Virus record (IMG/VR): IMGVR_UViG_3300033150_002982
Span: 1-31,502 of that record
DNA from: a virus
Direction: 5' to 3' (one strand)
DNA: 31,502 nt
Numbering within the stretch: the first letter of the stretch is position 1; each line of letters opens with the position of its first letter. The position numbers were made by a program, and so were the translations under genes. Positions 19,976 through 28,224 of the stretch are shown piece by piece. The notes beneath the pieces were generated by a model that did not search any database, had not been told where the DNA came from, and saw nothing but the letters and a program-made list of their open reading frames with translations.

Positions 19976-21089
19976 ATTTAGCATTAGGCTTACTGGCCAT
20001 CGAGACGGCTCAAAAATTTGGATCTTCACTGAAGATAAAAAACGAGATAGAGCTAGATTTTTGCCAGATATAGTTAAAGAGTTACGTTCGCTTCCCTGTA
20101 GCTCTACAATCCTCGATTGGGAAACTGTAATATGGGAAAATGGTTCGCCTATTCCTCGAAGAGAAATGATTAAGATTGTTGTATCTAAAACTCCTCTTAC
20201 TGGATTAGATATTCGCTGTAATGTTTTTGATTGTCTCTGGTATAATGGGAAAAGTTTAGTTAATTTATCCTGGGAAGAAAGACAGAAATATTTGGAAAAG
20301 ATCTTGCCAAAAGATTTGAAATATTTGAAGCGAGTCATTCCTCATATCGTTCATAATCGCAAGGAATTCGATATAGCAATTGCGAAATGTAGTTCTTATC
20401 CTGGTAGCGAAGGTGCAATGATAAAATCTACTCAAGGGATTTACGATTTGAGTGGAAGAACCGGAGAATGGGCAAAACTGAAATTAACATTCGAACTTAA
20501 AACTTCAATTATTGGAATATATAAAAAACCTGTACCTTTTCCCAAAGGAAAAGTTCCTATTCATGATTTAACAGGTGAAGAAGCAATTCGAATTTTTAAG
20601 CATCTTCAAAAGGAATCGAAGACCTTTGTTCTTCGCTGTGGTTACTTAGATAGAGGGAAAATAGTTCCTATTTATGCTGAAAAAAAATTAACTCCCGGCA
20701 ATTTAGAATTAAAATGGGATGCTGCTAGGAAAAAATGGAAGGGAACAGACGATCCAAGAATCTGGGTAATGAAAGCAGGGTTCTCAAAAGGAACTCGAGG
20801 CGAATATGCTTATGGAAATACTTACAGTAAAGCACTAGATCCTCCACCAAAGATCGGAGATATTTGTACGGTAAGACCTATACTCGTGAGAGAGTTTAAA
20901 ATTGAAGGCAAATCTGCTTTTTCCTGGACATTCCCAAATTTACGAGAAATAGATCCTGAAAGACACAAACCGGACACAATCGAAGATATGAGAAGAATTG
21001 CTCGGGAATCTGCAGCAAGACATAAAATTCAAAGCCAAGAATGGCTACAATTAATGCAAGAAATTCATGTTCCAAAAGGAGAGAATTGA
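19968..21089 (+). CDS. ATP-dependent DNA ligase, body (motifs II-VI)
   Basis: Joins nicked DNA using ATP. Clear motifs after motif I: ILDWETVIW (motif II-like), NVFDCLWYNGKSL (motif III), EGAMIKS (motif IV) and EWAKLKLT (motif V), then an OB-fold with GDICTVRPIL and a C-terminal WTFPNLREIDPERH. The ATG at 19968 has no ribosome binding site, and starting there omits the catalytic lysine, so the true start is ATG 19931 in another frame. The stop overlaps the next start (TGATG). About 387 residues with the 5' part is normal for a single-polypeptide phage ligase. Confidence 0.85.
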   Translation: MVEFSIRLTGHRDGSKIWIFTEDKKRDRARFLPDIVKELRSLPCSSTILDWETVIWENGSPIPRREMIKIVVSKTPLTGLDIRCNVFDCLWYNGKSLVNLSWEERQKYLEKILPKDLKYLKRVIPHIVHNRKEFDIAIAKCSSYPGSEGAMIKSTQGIYDLSGRTGEWAKLKLTFELKTSIIGIYKKPVPFPKGKVPIHDLTGEEAIRIFKHLQKESKTFVLRCGYLDRGKIVPIYAEKKLTPGNLELKWDAARKKWKGTDDPRIWVMKAGFSKGTRGEYAYGNTYSKALDPPPKIGDICTVRPILVREFKIEGKSAFSWTFPNLREIDPERHKPDTIEDMRRIARESAARHKIQSQEWLQLMQEIHVPKGEN

Positions 21090-21364
21090 TGGATGAAAAA
21101 TTTGGAAAAAAGATAAATGGATGTGCTTTTGGGAGAGAAAATAGAATTCTAATCGAAAATATAACAAAGGCATGGGAAAGATTTATAGATAATGATTTTC
21201 AAGAAATGAAAAGAAGTATTACAAACCTAGATACTAAGATAGGGGTAGGATTGCAGAATTTGGACGATAGATTTAAAACGAGATTACCCTTAGGTGTTAG
21301 CATTATTATTTGGGTTTTTTCCGGCATTATAGTGGGAGCAGTAGTTAAAATTCTTTGCGGATAA
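21089..21364 (+). CDS. 91-residue protein with coiled coil and C-terminal transmembrane helix
   Basis: ATG at 21089 overlaps the ligase stop and follows AAAAGGAGAGAATTG; an upstream start at 21041 lies inside the ligase gene. After a short N-terminal domain comes a coiled coil (NDFQEMKRSITNLDTKIGVG) and one membrane helix (PLGVSIIIWVFSGIIVGAVV). The layout is that of XhlA-type or other membrane-anchored phage proteins, but no assignment is possible. Confidence 0.65.
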   Translation: MDEKFGKKINGCAFGRENRILIENITKAWERFIDNDFQEMKRSITNLDTKIGVGLQNLDDRFKTRLPLGVSIIIWVFSGIIVGAVVKILCG

Positions 21365-21377
21365 AAAGGGAAATTAA

Positions 21378-22898
21378 ATGGAACCTATAATTCTTGATCG
21401 TAATGAAAATTGGTTAAATGGAATAGAAGAGGCTTCTTCTCTTGAAGAGCTTTTTAACACTCTGAAGAAGTTTAATATTTCAAAGGAGGAAATCGAAAAG
21501 TTCTTTTCTGAAGAAACTCAACGATTAGAAACTGAAAGCAGGATTGTCTACCCAACATGGGAAGAAGTTCTGACCGCGAACGGTATGGAAGGAATTTGGG
21601 AAGAAGAACTTGTAAAGAAGCGACGTCCTCAAGATTTGCCTCTCGGTTGGTTTATTATTCAATTACATTTTCGCGGCGCCAGTGTTCATAAAGATTTTCG
21701 TAGAAAACAGAACTCTCATTTGAAAGGTAGAACTTTTACGGATCAAGTTGCCGGAGCAATTACTGAAAGTGTAGATAATATTACTAAACTCAATCGATGG
21801 GCAGCAAAATGGAAGGATTCGGGTATTTATAAATTTCAACCAGATATGGGAGATAAGAATATAAAAGTTGTAGCTATAAAGAAAGCCGATGAACCACTTG
21901 TGTGGGCTACGATCACTAATGTTTGTTTTCCACCGGGTTCTGTAGGAGCTACTAGATTTGAACCCGGGTGCTTTAAAATTATTGACGAGGGTTTATCTGA
22001 CGAAGGAACACAAAAGCCTTATTTTGAAGAATATTTTTTAAGAGGTAAATATTATAAAGGACGGTTAGTTATTCGTTTAATTCCTGTCAGAAAAGAGTGG
22101 ATAAAGAAACCTAAAGCAAAACTTCAATGGCAGACTTGGATGTGCAAACGAGATCTCAATTCTCAACTTCCTTATTTACTTACAGCTCGAGGCCGTAAGA
22201 AAAGAGATACTGTGCCTCCTGATGGCCAATCTTGGATCTGGAAAGAATGGGAGAATAGAATTCCTAGCGAATTAAGGTGGTGGAAAGGACGACCTTCAAG
22301 AGCAGAAAAATTAAACAAAATGGACGAGGCTTTTGATTTTCTAATAGATAAAGGATTTTTGAAGTTTAAGAAATTAAAATCTACGATTCGCAAATTTGTT
22401 TCAGTTCCGCCAATAGAATTTTTGAAAGAAAAACAATCCCGTTTTATTTTACGCTATCACTGGTGGAAAGGAAAAAAAATTGTTCGTGATATGCCAGTTG
22501 ATCATTTCGACGTAGTTCTCGATAAAAGCGAAGAATGTCTGGACGAATTCGCGGGAATGAAAGATAATCCTCTATATCATCCAGAAGGAGTTCCTTGTAT
22601 TCGCCATGATTGTTGTATTGGAACTCCCAAAGATAAACCAAATAAAGAATGGATGAGCTTTGAAGGAGAAATTCCTCCAAATCATCCAGAATGGGGGAAT
22701 CCAAATAGACGAATCCCGGCTTATATGAGAATTTTAGATTCGGGAAAAGTAAATATCATAAATGATAAGGATGATTTTTTCTCTGGAGAATTTTCAGGGA
22801 AAAAATTGAAAGGATATTGGATTGAAAAAAGAGAATCAAAAACTGGCCAAATCTGGGTATTTAGTAAATCACAATTTCCTGGAGAACCAAAAGATTGA
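21378..22898 (+). CDS. tandem LigD-type 3'-phosphoesterase-like protein
   Basis: AAAGGGAAATTAA precedes the ATG. Two domains resemble the 3'-phosphoesterase module of bacterial LigD, which trims 3' ends before ligation. Domain 1: FIIQLHFRGASVHKDFRRK (H97, H104, D106, R108) keeps the HxDxR core; further on PLVWATITNVCFPPGSVGAT replaces the usual later His with Glu. Domain 2: RYHWWKG (H361), DHFDVVLD (H376, D378) and the signature GEIPPN, RILDSGKV, FSGKKLKGYW, QIWVFSKS; its Arg is Val. 506 residues. The neighbouring ligase suggests a DNA end-healing role; nuclease activity of the altered domains is uncertain. Confidence 0.75.
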   Translation: MEPIILDRNENWLNGIEEASSLEELFNTLKKFNISKEEIEKFFSEETQRLETESRIVYPTWEEVLTANGMEGIWEEELVKKRRPQDLPLGWFIIQLHFRGASVHKDFRRKQNSHLKGRTFTDQVAGAITESVDNITKLNRWAAKWKDSGIYKFQPDMGDKNIKVVAIKKADEPLVWATITNVCFPPGSVGATRFEPGCFKIIDEGLSDEGTQKPYFEEYFLRGKYYKGRLVIRLIPVRKEWIKKPKAKLQWQTWMCKRDLNSQLPYLLTARGRKKRDTVPPDGQSWIWKEWENRIPSELRWWKGRPSRAEKLNKMDEAFDFLIDKGFLKFKKLKSTIRKFVSVPPIEFLKEKQSRFILRYHWWKGKKIVRDMPVDHFDVVLDKSEECLDEFAGMKDNPLYHPEGVPCIRHDCCIGTPKDKPNKEWMSFEGEIPPNHPEWGNPNRRIPAYMRILDSGKVNIINDKDDFFSGEFSGKKLKGYWIEKRESKTGQIWVFSKSQFPGEPKD

Positions 22899-22941
22899 AA
22901 AATATTAATACTCTCATCTTCGAATCTATATGCAATAACTC

Positions 22942-22969
22942 TTGACAAAAAATATTTTTATTCTATAAT
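22942..22969 (+). promoter_or_regulatory. promoter for the protease-capsid genes
   Basis: TTGACA (22942-22947), 16 bases, TATAAT (22964-22969). Both hexamers are consensus, and the spacer equals that of the terminase promoter. It lies between the phosphoesterase-like gene and the protease gene, allowing extra transcription of head genes. Confidence 0.75.
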
Positions 22970-22984
22970 AGGAAAGAGGAAAAA

Positions 22985-24079
22985 ATGAAACTTCCATATA
23001 TAGTAAAGGATAAGATTTTACTTAAAGAGGGAAATGCAAACGGATTATTTTATCCGGGGGAAGAAATTCAAAAAACGGTTGCTCAATTAAATTCTCCGAT
23101 TGACGAGACTGATCTTGAAGATCGTAATCGTAATTCTTTATTCTATGATCATGATGAAAAATGCGAGAATTGGTTGGGAGAAATTAAAAATTTTAGATTT
23201 GATGAAGACCGAAAAGCTCTTGTCGGAGATATTTATATTGTTGATGAAGATGTTGCAACGAAAATAGATTACCAGGAAAAAGAAAAACTTTCTAGGTGGG
23301 GAATCTCTCCCCGATTATTTTTGAATGAAAAAGAAGGGAAAGCTCTTAATTTGCATATTAAAACTTTTTCCCTTGTTTTGAAACCTGCTGGTGGTTCTGA
23401 TCTTATGTTATCAGAAAATAATTTTGAAGATGAAATAGATAATTTAGAATTTGAATCCAATACTGAAGAAGATGAAAATAACAATCAAGAAAATCTCGAA
23501 AAACTTGCTCATGAATTTCATTTAACTTTAGAAGATGTTCAACAATTTTCTGAAGAACAATTAAAATTATTAACGGAGGCTTCGGAACAAACAAAAGAAG
23601 AAATCCGTAATTCTCAATCCTTAATAAATAATCAAGATAATATTCAAGTAGAAGAAAAAATTTTGTGTTATTCTGAAGAAGAACAGACTGTCACTGCTAT
23701 TATTTTAAAACCTGAAGAACCCGATTCTTACAATCATATTATTTCTAAGGAAGAGATTAGAAAAGCTATGCTTAGATTTATGGAAGATTATCGAGTATTG
23801 GATGTAATGCATGCCGATAAAAGTGGGAAGCTATTTCCTTTAAAGGAAAGGCGATTAGGAGAAGAAGATCGACAAATCTGGCATGATGACTTACGTTTAA
23901 TAGAAAACTATCAACTGGATTCGGACCAGTTTATAGGCGATCCCCCTCGCTTAGTGCGAAAAGGTACTTGGGTGCAGACCTGGAAAATTCTTAATTCAGC
24001 TATCTGGGAAGATATTAAAAAAGGTATTTATACAGGCTTCTCGGCTGGTGGAATTGGAGCGTTGACTAATGAGTCTTAA
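22985..24079 (+). CDS. prohead protease, two protease-like domains (XkdF type)
   Basis: GGAAAGAGG precedes the ATG. The C-terminal domain, about residues 215-364, is XkdF/Peptidase_S78_2-like: TAIILKPEEPDSYNHIISKE, FMEDYRVLDVMHADK (H276), RKGTWVQTWKIL and YTGFSAGGIG (S353). The N-terminal 150 residues also look like a prohead protease (SLFYDHDEK with H56, LVGDIYIVDEDVATKI, RWGISPRL with S108, FSLVLKPAG). They are joined by an acidic linker of about 70 residues. Such serine proteases cut scaffold and capsid precursors during head maturation. The frame stops directly after the XkdF core, and the usual next segment continues in the +1 frame. Confidence 0.8.
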   Translation: MKLPYIVKDKILLKEGNANGLFYPGEEIQKTVAQLNSPIDETDLEDRNRNSLFYDHDEKCENWLGEIKNFRFDEDRKALVGDIYIVDEDVATKIDYQEKEKLSRWGISPRLFLNEKEGKALNLHIKTFSLVLKPAGGSDLMLSENNFEDEIDNLEFESNTEEDENNNQENLEKLAHEFHLTLEDVQQFSEEQLKLLTEASEQTKEEIRNSQSLINNQDNIQVEEKILCYSEEEQTVTAIILKPEEPDSYNHIISKEEIRKAMLRFMEDYRVLDVMHADKSGKLFPLKERRLGEEDRQIWHDDLRLIENYQLDSDQFIGDPPRLVRKGTWVQTWKILNSAIWEDIKKGIYTGFSAGGIGALTNES

Positions 24080-24794
24080 AAGAATTAAGAATTACATTGT
24101 GCAAGAAATTGCCCTTGTTAAAAAGGCTGCAAACCAGGAAAAAAAATTCCTGCTTTTGAAATATGATTTAAGAAAGCAGGAACAAGGAGGAAATTTCAAA
24201 ATGGAGAAAGATGTAGAAATGACTTTTGAAAGAACGGAAGAACTATCTCTTCCGCCAGACGTTGTGAACGCTATCAAAGAGATAATTGGGAAGCTCTCGA
24301 AACTAATTGGGTACAAATATAAAGCTAAATATACCTATAAGAAACCTGCTAAGGGTGAAGGTGATGAAACAGAAATAGAAGACGCGGAACTTTCAGCTTA
24401 TACTGATTGCATGAAAAAACAGATGAAGGCTGGGAAATCAATGGCTCAAGCAGCTAAAATTTGCAAGGTTAAAGCGAAAAAGGGCGAAGAGGAAGATGAA
24501 GAATTGGACGAGGAACTTTCGGCATATACTGATTGCATGAAGGCTCAAATGAAAGCTGGAAAATCGATGGCTCAAGCAGCTAAAATCTGCAAGGTAAAAA
24601 TTAAAGAAGGGAAAGATGCACAGCTTCATACTTCAGGTGGAAGAGTTGTGGATATTGGCGGAGATGGCGAAGTTGCAGAGGAGATAGTTGAAACCTTAAC
24701 TGATGTTAAGGAAGCACTTAAAAATCCGAAATTCACTAAAGAACAAAAAGTGGCTGCACTAGAAAAAGCAATTTCGGAGATGGGGGGCGAATAA
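24069..24794 (+). CDS. protease C-terminal segment plus probable scaffold protein
   Basis: Residues 1-35, with YIVQEIALVKKAANQEKKFL, match the segment that normally ends XkdF-type proteases (EISLVdrPAN...FLxxK), here in the +1 frame with an ATG overlapping the protease stop by 11 bases. From an internal ATG at 24201, preceded by AAGGAGG, the remaining 197 residues look like a scaffold: charged, helical, acidic runs (GEEEDEELDEE). They carry a duplicated segment of about 30 residues (SAYTDCMK, QMKAGKSMAQAAKICKVK). Product size is just right for a scaffold upstream of the capsid gene. Confidence 0.7.
   Translation: MSLKRIKNYIVQEIALVKKAANQEKKFLLLKYDLRKQEQGGNFKMEKDVEMTFERTEELSLPPDVVNAIKEIIGKLSKLIGYKYKAKYTYKKPAKGEGDETEIEDAELSAYTDCMKKQMKAGKSMAQAAKICKVKAKKGEEEDEELDEELSAYTDCMKAQMKAGKSMAQAAKICKVKIKEGKDAQLHTSGGRVVDIGGDGEVAEEIVETLTDVKEALKNPKFTKEQKVAALEKAISEMGGE
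24201..24794 (+). CDS. probable internally initiated scaffold protein
   Basis: The ATG at 24201 (MEKDVEMTFERTEEL) lies 10 bases after AAGGAGG, a stronger site than that of the 24069 start. This would give a separate 197-residue scaffold in the same frame as the larger ORF, as in phages with nested protease/scaffold genes such as lambda C/Nu3. Confidence 0.5.
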   Translation: MEKDVEMTFERTEELSLPPDVVNAIKEIIGKLSKLIGYKYKAKYTYKKPAKGEGDETEIEDAELSAYTDCMKKQMKAGKSMAQAAKICKVKAKKGEEEDEELDEELSAYTDCMKAQMKAGKSMAQAAKICKVKIKEGKDAQLHTSGGRVVDIGGDGEVAEEIVETLTDVKEALKNPKFTKEQKVAALEKAISEMGGE

Positions 24795-24795
24795 A

Positions 24796-26049
24796 ATGGG
24801 AAAAACAATAACAGATGTTAAAAATATTTTAAAAGAAATACAAACGGAGCTCAGAAAATCAGCCAATACTAGCCTCGAAGACTTGGCAAAAGATTTAATC
24901 TCCAAACAATTTCAAACTCTTCGAAAGGGGGAATTTGATGTAGAACCTTTGACTCCTTCAGCAGAAGATTTGGGTGTAAAAGAAGAAGTTTTAAGAAAGG
25001 CAGATGATCTTTATATCTGTTCCGTTCTTCTTAACAAACGTCCAGATGAATTAAGGTTATGGGATAGAAATAAAAGTGAGATGTCCGAACTTCGAAAAGC
25101 TATGTCTTCAACAACTGGAGTGGGCGGAGATTGGATTCCTACAGGATTTTCGAATGTAATCCAAAAACGTGTGAGACTTGCTCTTAAAGTGGGAGCTTTA
25201 CACTCTTGGGTTCCAATGCCTACAAATCCATACACTCTTCCAATTGATGGATCGGACTCAGAAGCATATTTAATTCCTGAATCGTTGAAAGACGAGAGTG
25301 TTAAAATCAAATCTTCGACACCAGGGACATCAGCTCTTACTTTTACTTCTAAGAAATTAGCTGCACGTTCACTTTTCTCGACGGATATTTCTGAAGATTC
25401 GATCATCCCAATTTTGCCATTCTTGAAAGGTAAAATTGTCGATGCTATGAAAAGAGCGATTGAAAAAGCTGTAATAGATGGTGATACTACAGAAACCCAC
25501 ATGGACTCTGATGTTGTTTCTTCCTTTGATTTCAGAAAGGCTTTTAAGGGATATCGAAGATTGGCTTATGATCTTGGTACAGCTTGGAGAAAATATGCTA
25601 CGAATTTACAAACTTCACTTCAAAACCTTAGAGAAGATATGGGCGTATATGGAGCTGATACAGATGGTTTGGTTTGGGTAACTTCTTTAGCTGGTTATCA
25701 TGCAATGAAAAATCAATCCGATGTATATACCGTTGACAAATACGGACCAAAAGCCGTAATTCTCACTGGTGAATTGGGAAGATTTGAAAATATTCCAATT
25801 GTAGTTTCGGAATATGTTCGTAATGATTTGGCTGCAACCGGATTTTATACAGGAGCGGGGAATACCAAGACTGTAATTATTTTGGTACATAAATCTTCAC
25901 TTGCCTTTGGAGATCGAAGAAAAGTAACTTTGAAGACAGATGAATTGATCCAAACTGATCAAACAGTTTTGGTTACTACTCAAAGATTAGATTTTAGATC
26001 GCTACAAGCCTCTACTTATCCGGTGGTTGGCGTTCTATACAACGTATAA
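24796..26049 (+). CDS. major capsid protein (HK97 fold)
   Basis: 417 residues, starting after GGGGGGCGAATAAA. The N-terminal helical 100 residues (TDVKNILKEIQTEL) resemble the delta domain that acts as scaffold and is removed by the protease. The mature part begins near TTGVGGDWIPTGFSNVIQKR and includes KLAARSLFSTDISEDSI, GLVWVTSLAGYHAM, ILTGELGRFENIPIVVSEYV and the C-terminal RLDFRSLQAS, typical of phage_capsid (PF05065). It lies after the protease and scaffold as usual. Confidence 0.92.
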   Translation: MGKTITDVKNILKEIQTELRKSANTSLEDLAKDLISKQFQTLRKGEFDVEPLTPSAEDLGVKEEVLRKADDLYICSVLLNKRPDELRLWDRNKSEMSELRKAMSSTTGVGGDWIPTGFSNVIQKRVRLALKVGALHSWVPMPTNPYTLPIDGSDSEAYLIPESLKDESVKIKSSTPGTSALTFTSKKLAARSLFSTDISEDSIIPILPFLKGKIVDAMKRAIEKAVIDGDTTETHMDSDVVSSFDFRKAFKGYRRLAYDLGTAWRKYATNLQTSLQNLREDMGVYGADTDGLVWVTSLAGYHAMKNQSDVYTVDKYGPKAVILTGELGRFENIPIVVSEYVRNDLAATGFYTGAGNTKTVIILVHKSSLAFGDRRKVTLKTDELIQTDQTVLVTTQRLDFRSLQASTYPVVGVLYNV

Positions 26050-26061
26050 AGGAGGAAAAAA

Positions 26062-26445
26062 ATGTTGGGAGGATTAGAACAAGTTGGACTAGTTGTAAAT
26101 GTAGGCGATCTTGTAGCCGGGGCACTGACCACTTCATTTCCAATCCTAAAACTTCAGAATCGGAATATAGATATAGTTTCAACTAAAGTTGCTGTTCGTT
26201 CCGATGTTACAAGCAACAGTACGAATTATGTGAATGTTGCTCTGATGAACGCCGGTGATTGCGTAGCTTATTTAGATACGAGTGCGATTGGATTGACGGC
26301 TTCTGTATTTCGAGAATTGACTTTAGTTGATGCAAAATCCGAATGTGAGGAAGATGACACTTTAACTCTTCGAGTTCAGAATGTTGAAAGCGGAGTCGGT
26401 CTTTGCGGTCTAACTGTTCAACTCGAATATGAGATCGTAAAATAA
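26062..26445 (+). CDS. 127-residue virion protein, possibly capsid decoration
   Basis: AAAGGAGGAAAAAA precedes the ATG. All-beta sequence (VAVRSDVTSNSTNYVNVALM, LTLRVQNVESGVGLCGLTVQ), directly after the capsid gene, as for capsid-associated proteins. No specific family recognised. Confidence 0.65.
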   Translation: MLGGLEQVGLVVNVGDLVAGALTTSFPILKLQNRNIDIVSTKVAVRSDVTSNSTNYVNVALMNAGDCVAYLDTSAIGLTASVFRELTLVDAKSECEEDDTLTLRVQNVESGVGLCGLTVQLEYEIVK

Positions 26446-26484
26446 TTGCATTAGCAACTTAAAATGAAAAATGGAAATTTAGAG

Positions 26485-26514
26485 AGGGAGGAAGGAAAAA
26501 AATCTTTCCTCCCT
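26485..26514 (+). terminator. 9 bp hairpin after the capsid genes
   Basis: AGGGAGGAA (26485-26493) and TTCCTCCCT (26506-26514) pair around a loop containing a run of seven A. There is no T-run after it, so it may reduce or stabilise rather than end transcription. It lies between the decoration-like gene and the next virion gene. Confidence 0.35.
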
Positions 26515-26534
26515 GGATATGAGAGGGTTCTATT

Positions 26535-27158
26535 ATGGCTGAATATATTTCTTTATTAGATACTCAAATAAAATATTTCCGCGATTTTTATGATCAAGAC
26601 TTTATTGATTCTCTTGCTTCTTTTTATAAGGATGCTAGTGATAATGCCCTCGTTTCAAAATTTGCTAAATATCAAAATCAACCTCTTGATGTTACCCTTT
26701 ATCCCGTAACCGGTCTTCTTACCGCAAATGGAGTACAATATCTCGATTCTGTGCAAACTGGAGACTGCAATATTGAAGTATCTCTTGGAAGTTTTAATTT
26801 TGCTCCAGGTCCTTCCGGTAATATTCAATGGGCATTTTTTCATATTGAAGCTGCTTTTAAAGCGGGGCATTGTCCCTGTGCTACAATGCAATGGAAGGTT
26901 CAAGCAAAAGATATTGATACGGACAATTGGCAAGATCTTTCTGATTGGACACAAATCGGAGCGGAAGGAGATAATCCGGCTTGCTGCTATGGCGTGGGAA
27001 TTAGTTATTCCGATGTATACTTGGAAGGTTATGCTGAACATGGCGATTGCCAATTAACCAGCGTACCATTTCAATATCGTGCCCTTTTTAGGTGCGATCG
27101 TTATGAAGAGGGATATGGAAAATTAAAAAACGATTCTTATGTTCGGGCAATCTTCTAA
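26535..27158 (+). CDS. 207-residue virion-like beta protein
   Basis: GAGAGGG lies before the ATG at 26535. Residues 1-50 are helical; the rest is beta-rich (QLDVTLYPVTG region, ISYSDVYLEGYAEHGDC), with seven or more cysteines (GHCPCAT, ACCYG, HGDC, FRC). Position among head genes suggests a virion component. No family recognised. Confidence 0.65.
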   Translation: MAEYISLLDTQIKYFRDFYDQDFIDSLASFYKDASDNALVSKFAKYQNQPLDVTLYPVTGLLTANGVQYLDSVQTGDCNIEVSLGSFNFAPGPSGNIQWAFFHIEAAFKAGHCPCATMQWKVQAKDIDTDNWQDLSDWTQIGAEGDNPACCYGVGISYSDVYLEGYAEHGDCQLTSVPFQYRALFRCDRYEEGYGKLKNDSYVRAIF

Positions 27159-27210
27159 AATAAAAATACGGAAACTTTTTATAATGTCATTAATTGGCAA
27201 GAGTAAAAAT

Positions 27211-28224
27211 ATGAAATTTAAAATTCCGATTATAGGTATTTTAACAGCGGTTGCTTTAAATATCTTTCCTTCATTTTCTACTGCTTTGCCATTAATTGGT
27301 TGGAGTCCTAAATGGCAAGATATCAAATTTGTAGGCACTCCCACAGTTCAAAAAACTACTAAAATAATAAATCTTAATGCTGATACTGTTGATGGTAAAG
27401 ACGCATCTGAATTTGCAGACTTGTCTGAAAATGAGGTTATTACTGGAAATTGGGAAAACTTAACCTACCCTTGGGCTGATAATGAAATAGATGATAATAT
27501 CACAATTAATAATACCACTTCTATTACTACTGACGGAGCAATTACCGCAGGTGGCAGCTCTATAATAACTTTTATCCCCAGCGGTGGAAAGATAACTACG
27601 ACTTCGAACGGTGATGTAGATATTGTTCCTAATGGAACAGGTAAAACTACCATCGGAGATGGTGGAACTACTGATTATATGGCAATTGCGAATAATGGTG
27701 AAATTGCCTTACACGGGAATGCCCGGATAGTAAGGCACGCTGAATTAGATCCAGCAGATTTTAAATTAGGCGGTGTGAGCGATCCCACATCTGATTTAGA
27801 AGGTATTTTTATGACTCTTGATTTTGCTGATGGTACACATAATGAAACATTCTGTTCGGACATTGTTCCTTTTAGGTGGGACAGCTCTACTGATGTAGAA
27901 GTAGAAATTGATTGGTTTGCTGACTCGGACGCTTCGGCGAAACACGTTGTCTGGTGCATTGATTACTTCTCTATTGGTGATGGAGATACAGTAAATGGAG
28001 CAGTAACATCAATTTCTGAGGCTTGCGTGGGAGAAATAGCTGGTAAACTTCAAAGAAACATATTTACCACAAAAATTCTTCACACGAATCTTACGACTGG
28101 AGATGTCTGGGCAATTCGTTTGTGGAGAGATGGTGATAACGAAAACGATGATTTAACAGATGAGGCAAGATTTCTTCAGCTTCATCTTCATTTTATTGAG
28201 AATAAGTTAGGCAAGGGGTTATGA
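27211..28224 (+). CDS. secreted-type virion or surface protein with jelly-roll C-terminus
   Basis: The frame is open from 27139, but the reading from ATG 27211 begins MKFKIPIIGILTAVALNIFP with SFSTA, a clear signal peptide. After it come INLNADTVDGKDAS, a motif common in phage fibre-like proteins, and Gly/Asn-rich beta repeats. Residues about 185-335 resemble a jelly-roll fibre domain (PFRWDSSTDVEVEIDWF, VVWCIDYFSIGDGD, GDVWAIRLWRDGDN). Signal peptides are unusual in head genes, so it may be exported to the host surface. Confidence 0.65.
   Translation: MKFKIPIIGILTAVALNIFPSFSTALPLIGWSPKWQDIKFVGTPTVQKTTKIINLNADTVDGKDASEFADLSENEVITGNWENLTYPWADNEIDDNITINNTTSITTDGAITAGGSSIITFIPSGGKITTTSNGDVDIVPNGTGKTTIGDGGTTDYMAIANNGEIALHGNARIVRHAELDPADFKLGGVSDPTSDLEGIFMTLDFADGTHNETFCSDIVPFRWDSSTDVEVEIDWFADSDASAKHVVWCIDYFSIGDGDTVNGAVTSISEACVGEIAGKLQRNIFTTKILHTNLTTGDVWAIRLWRDGDNENDDLTDEARFLQLHLHFIENKLGKGL

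Noticed and set aside
19931-19983. Recoded TGA (alternative genetic code) to explain the interrupted ligase
   Set aside because: Reading through TGA meets TAG after one more codon in the same frame, and the ligase body is in another frame, so recoding does not restore it.
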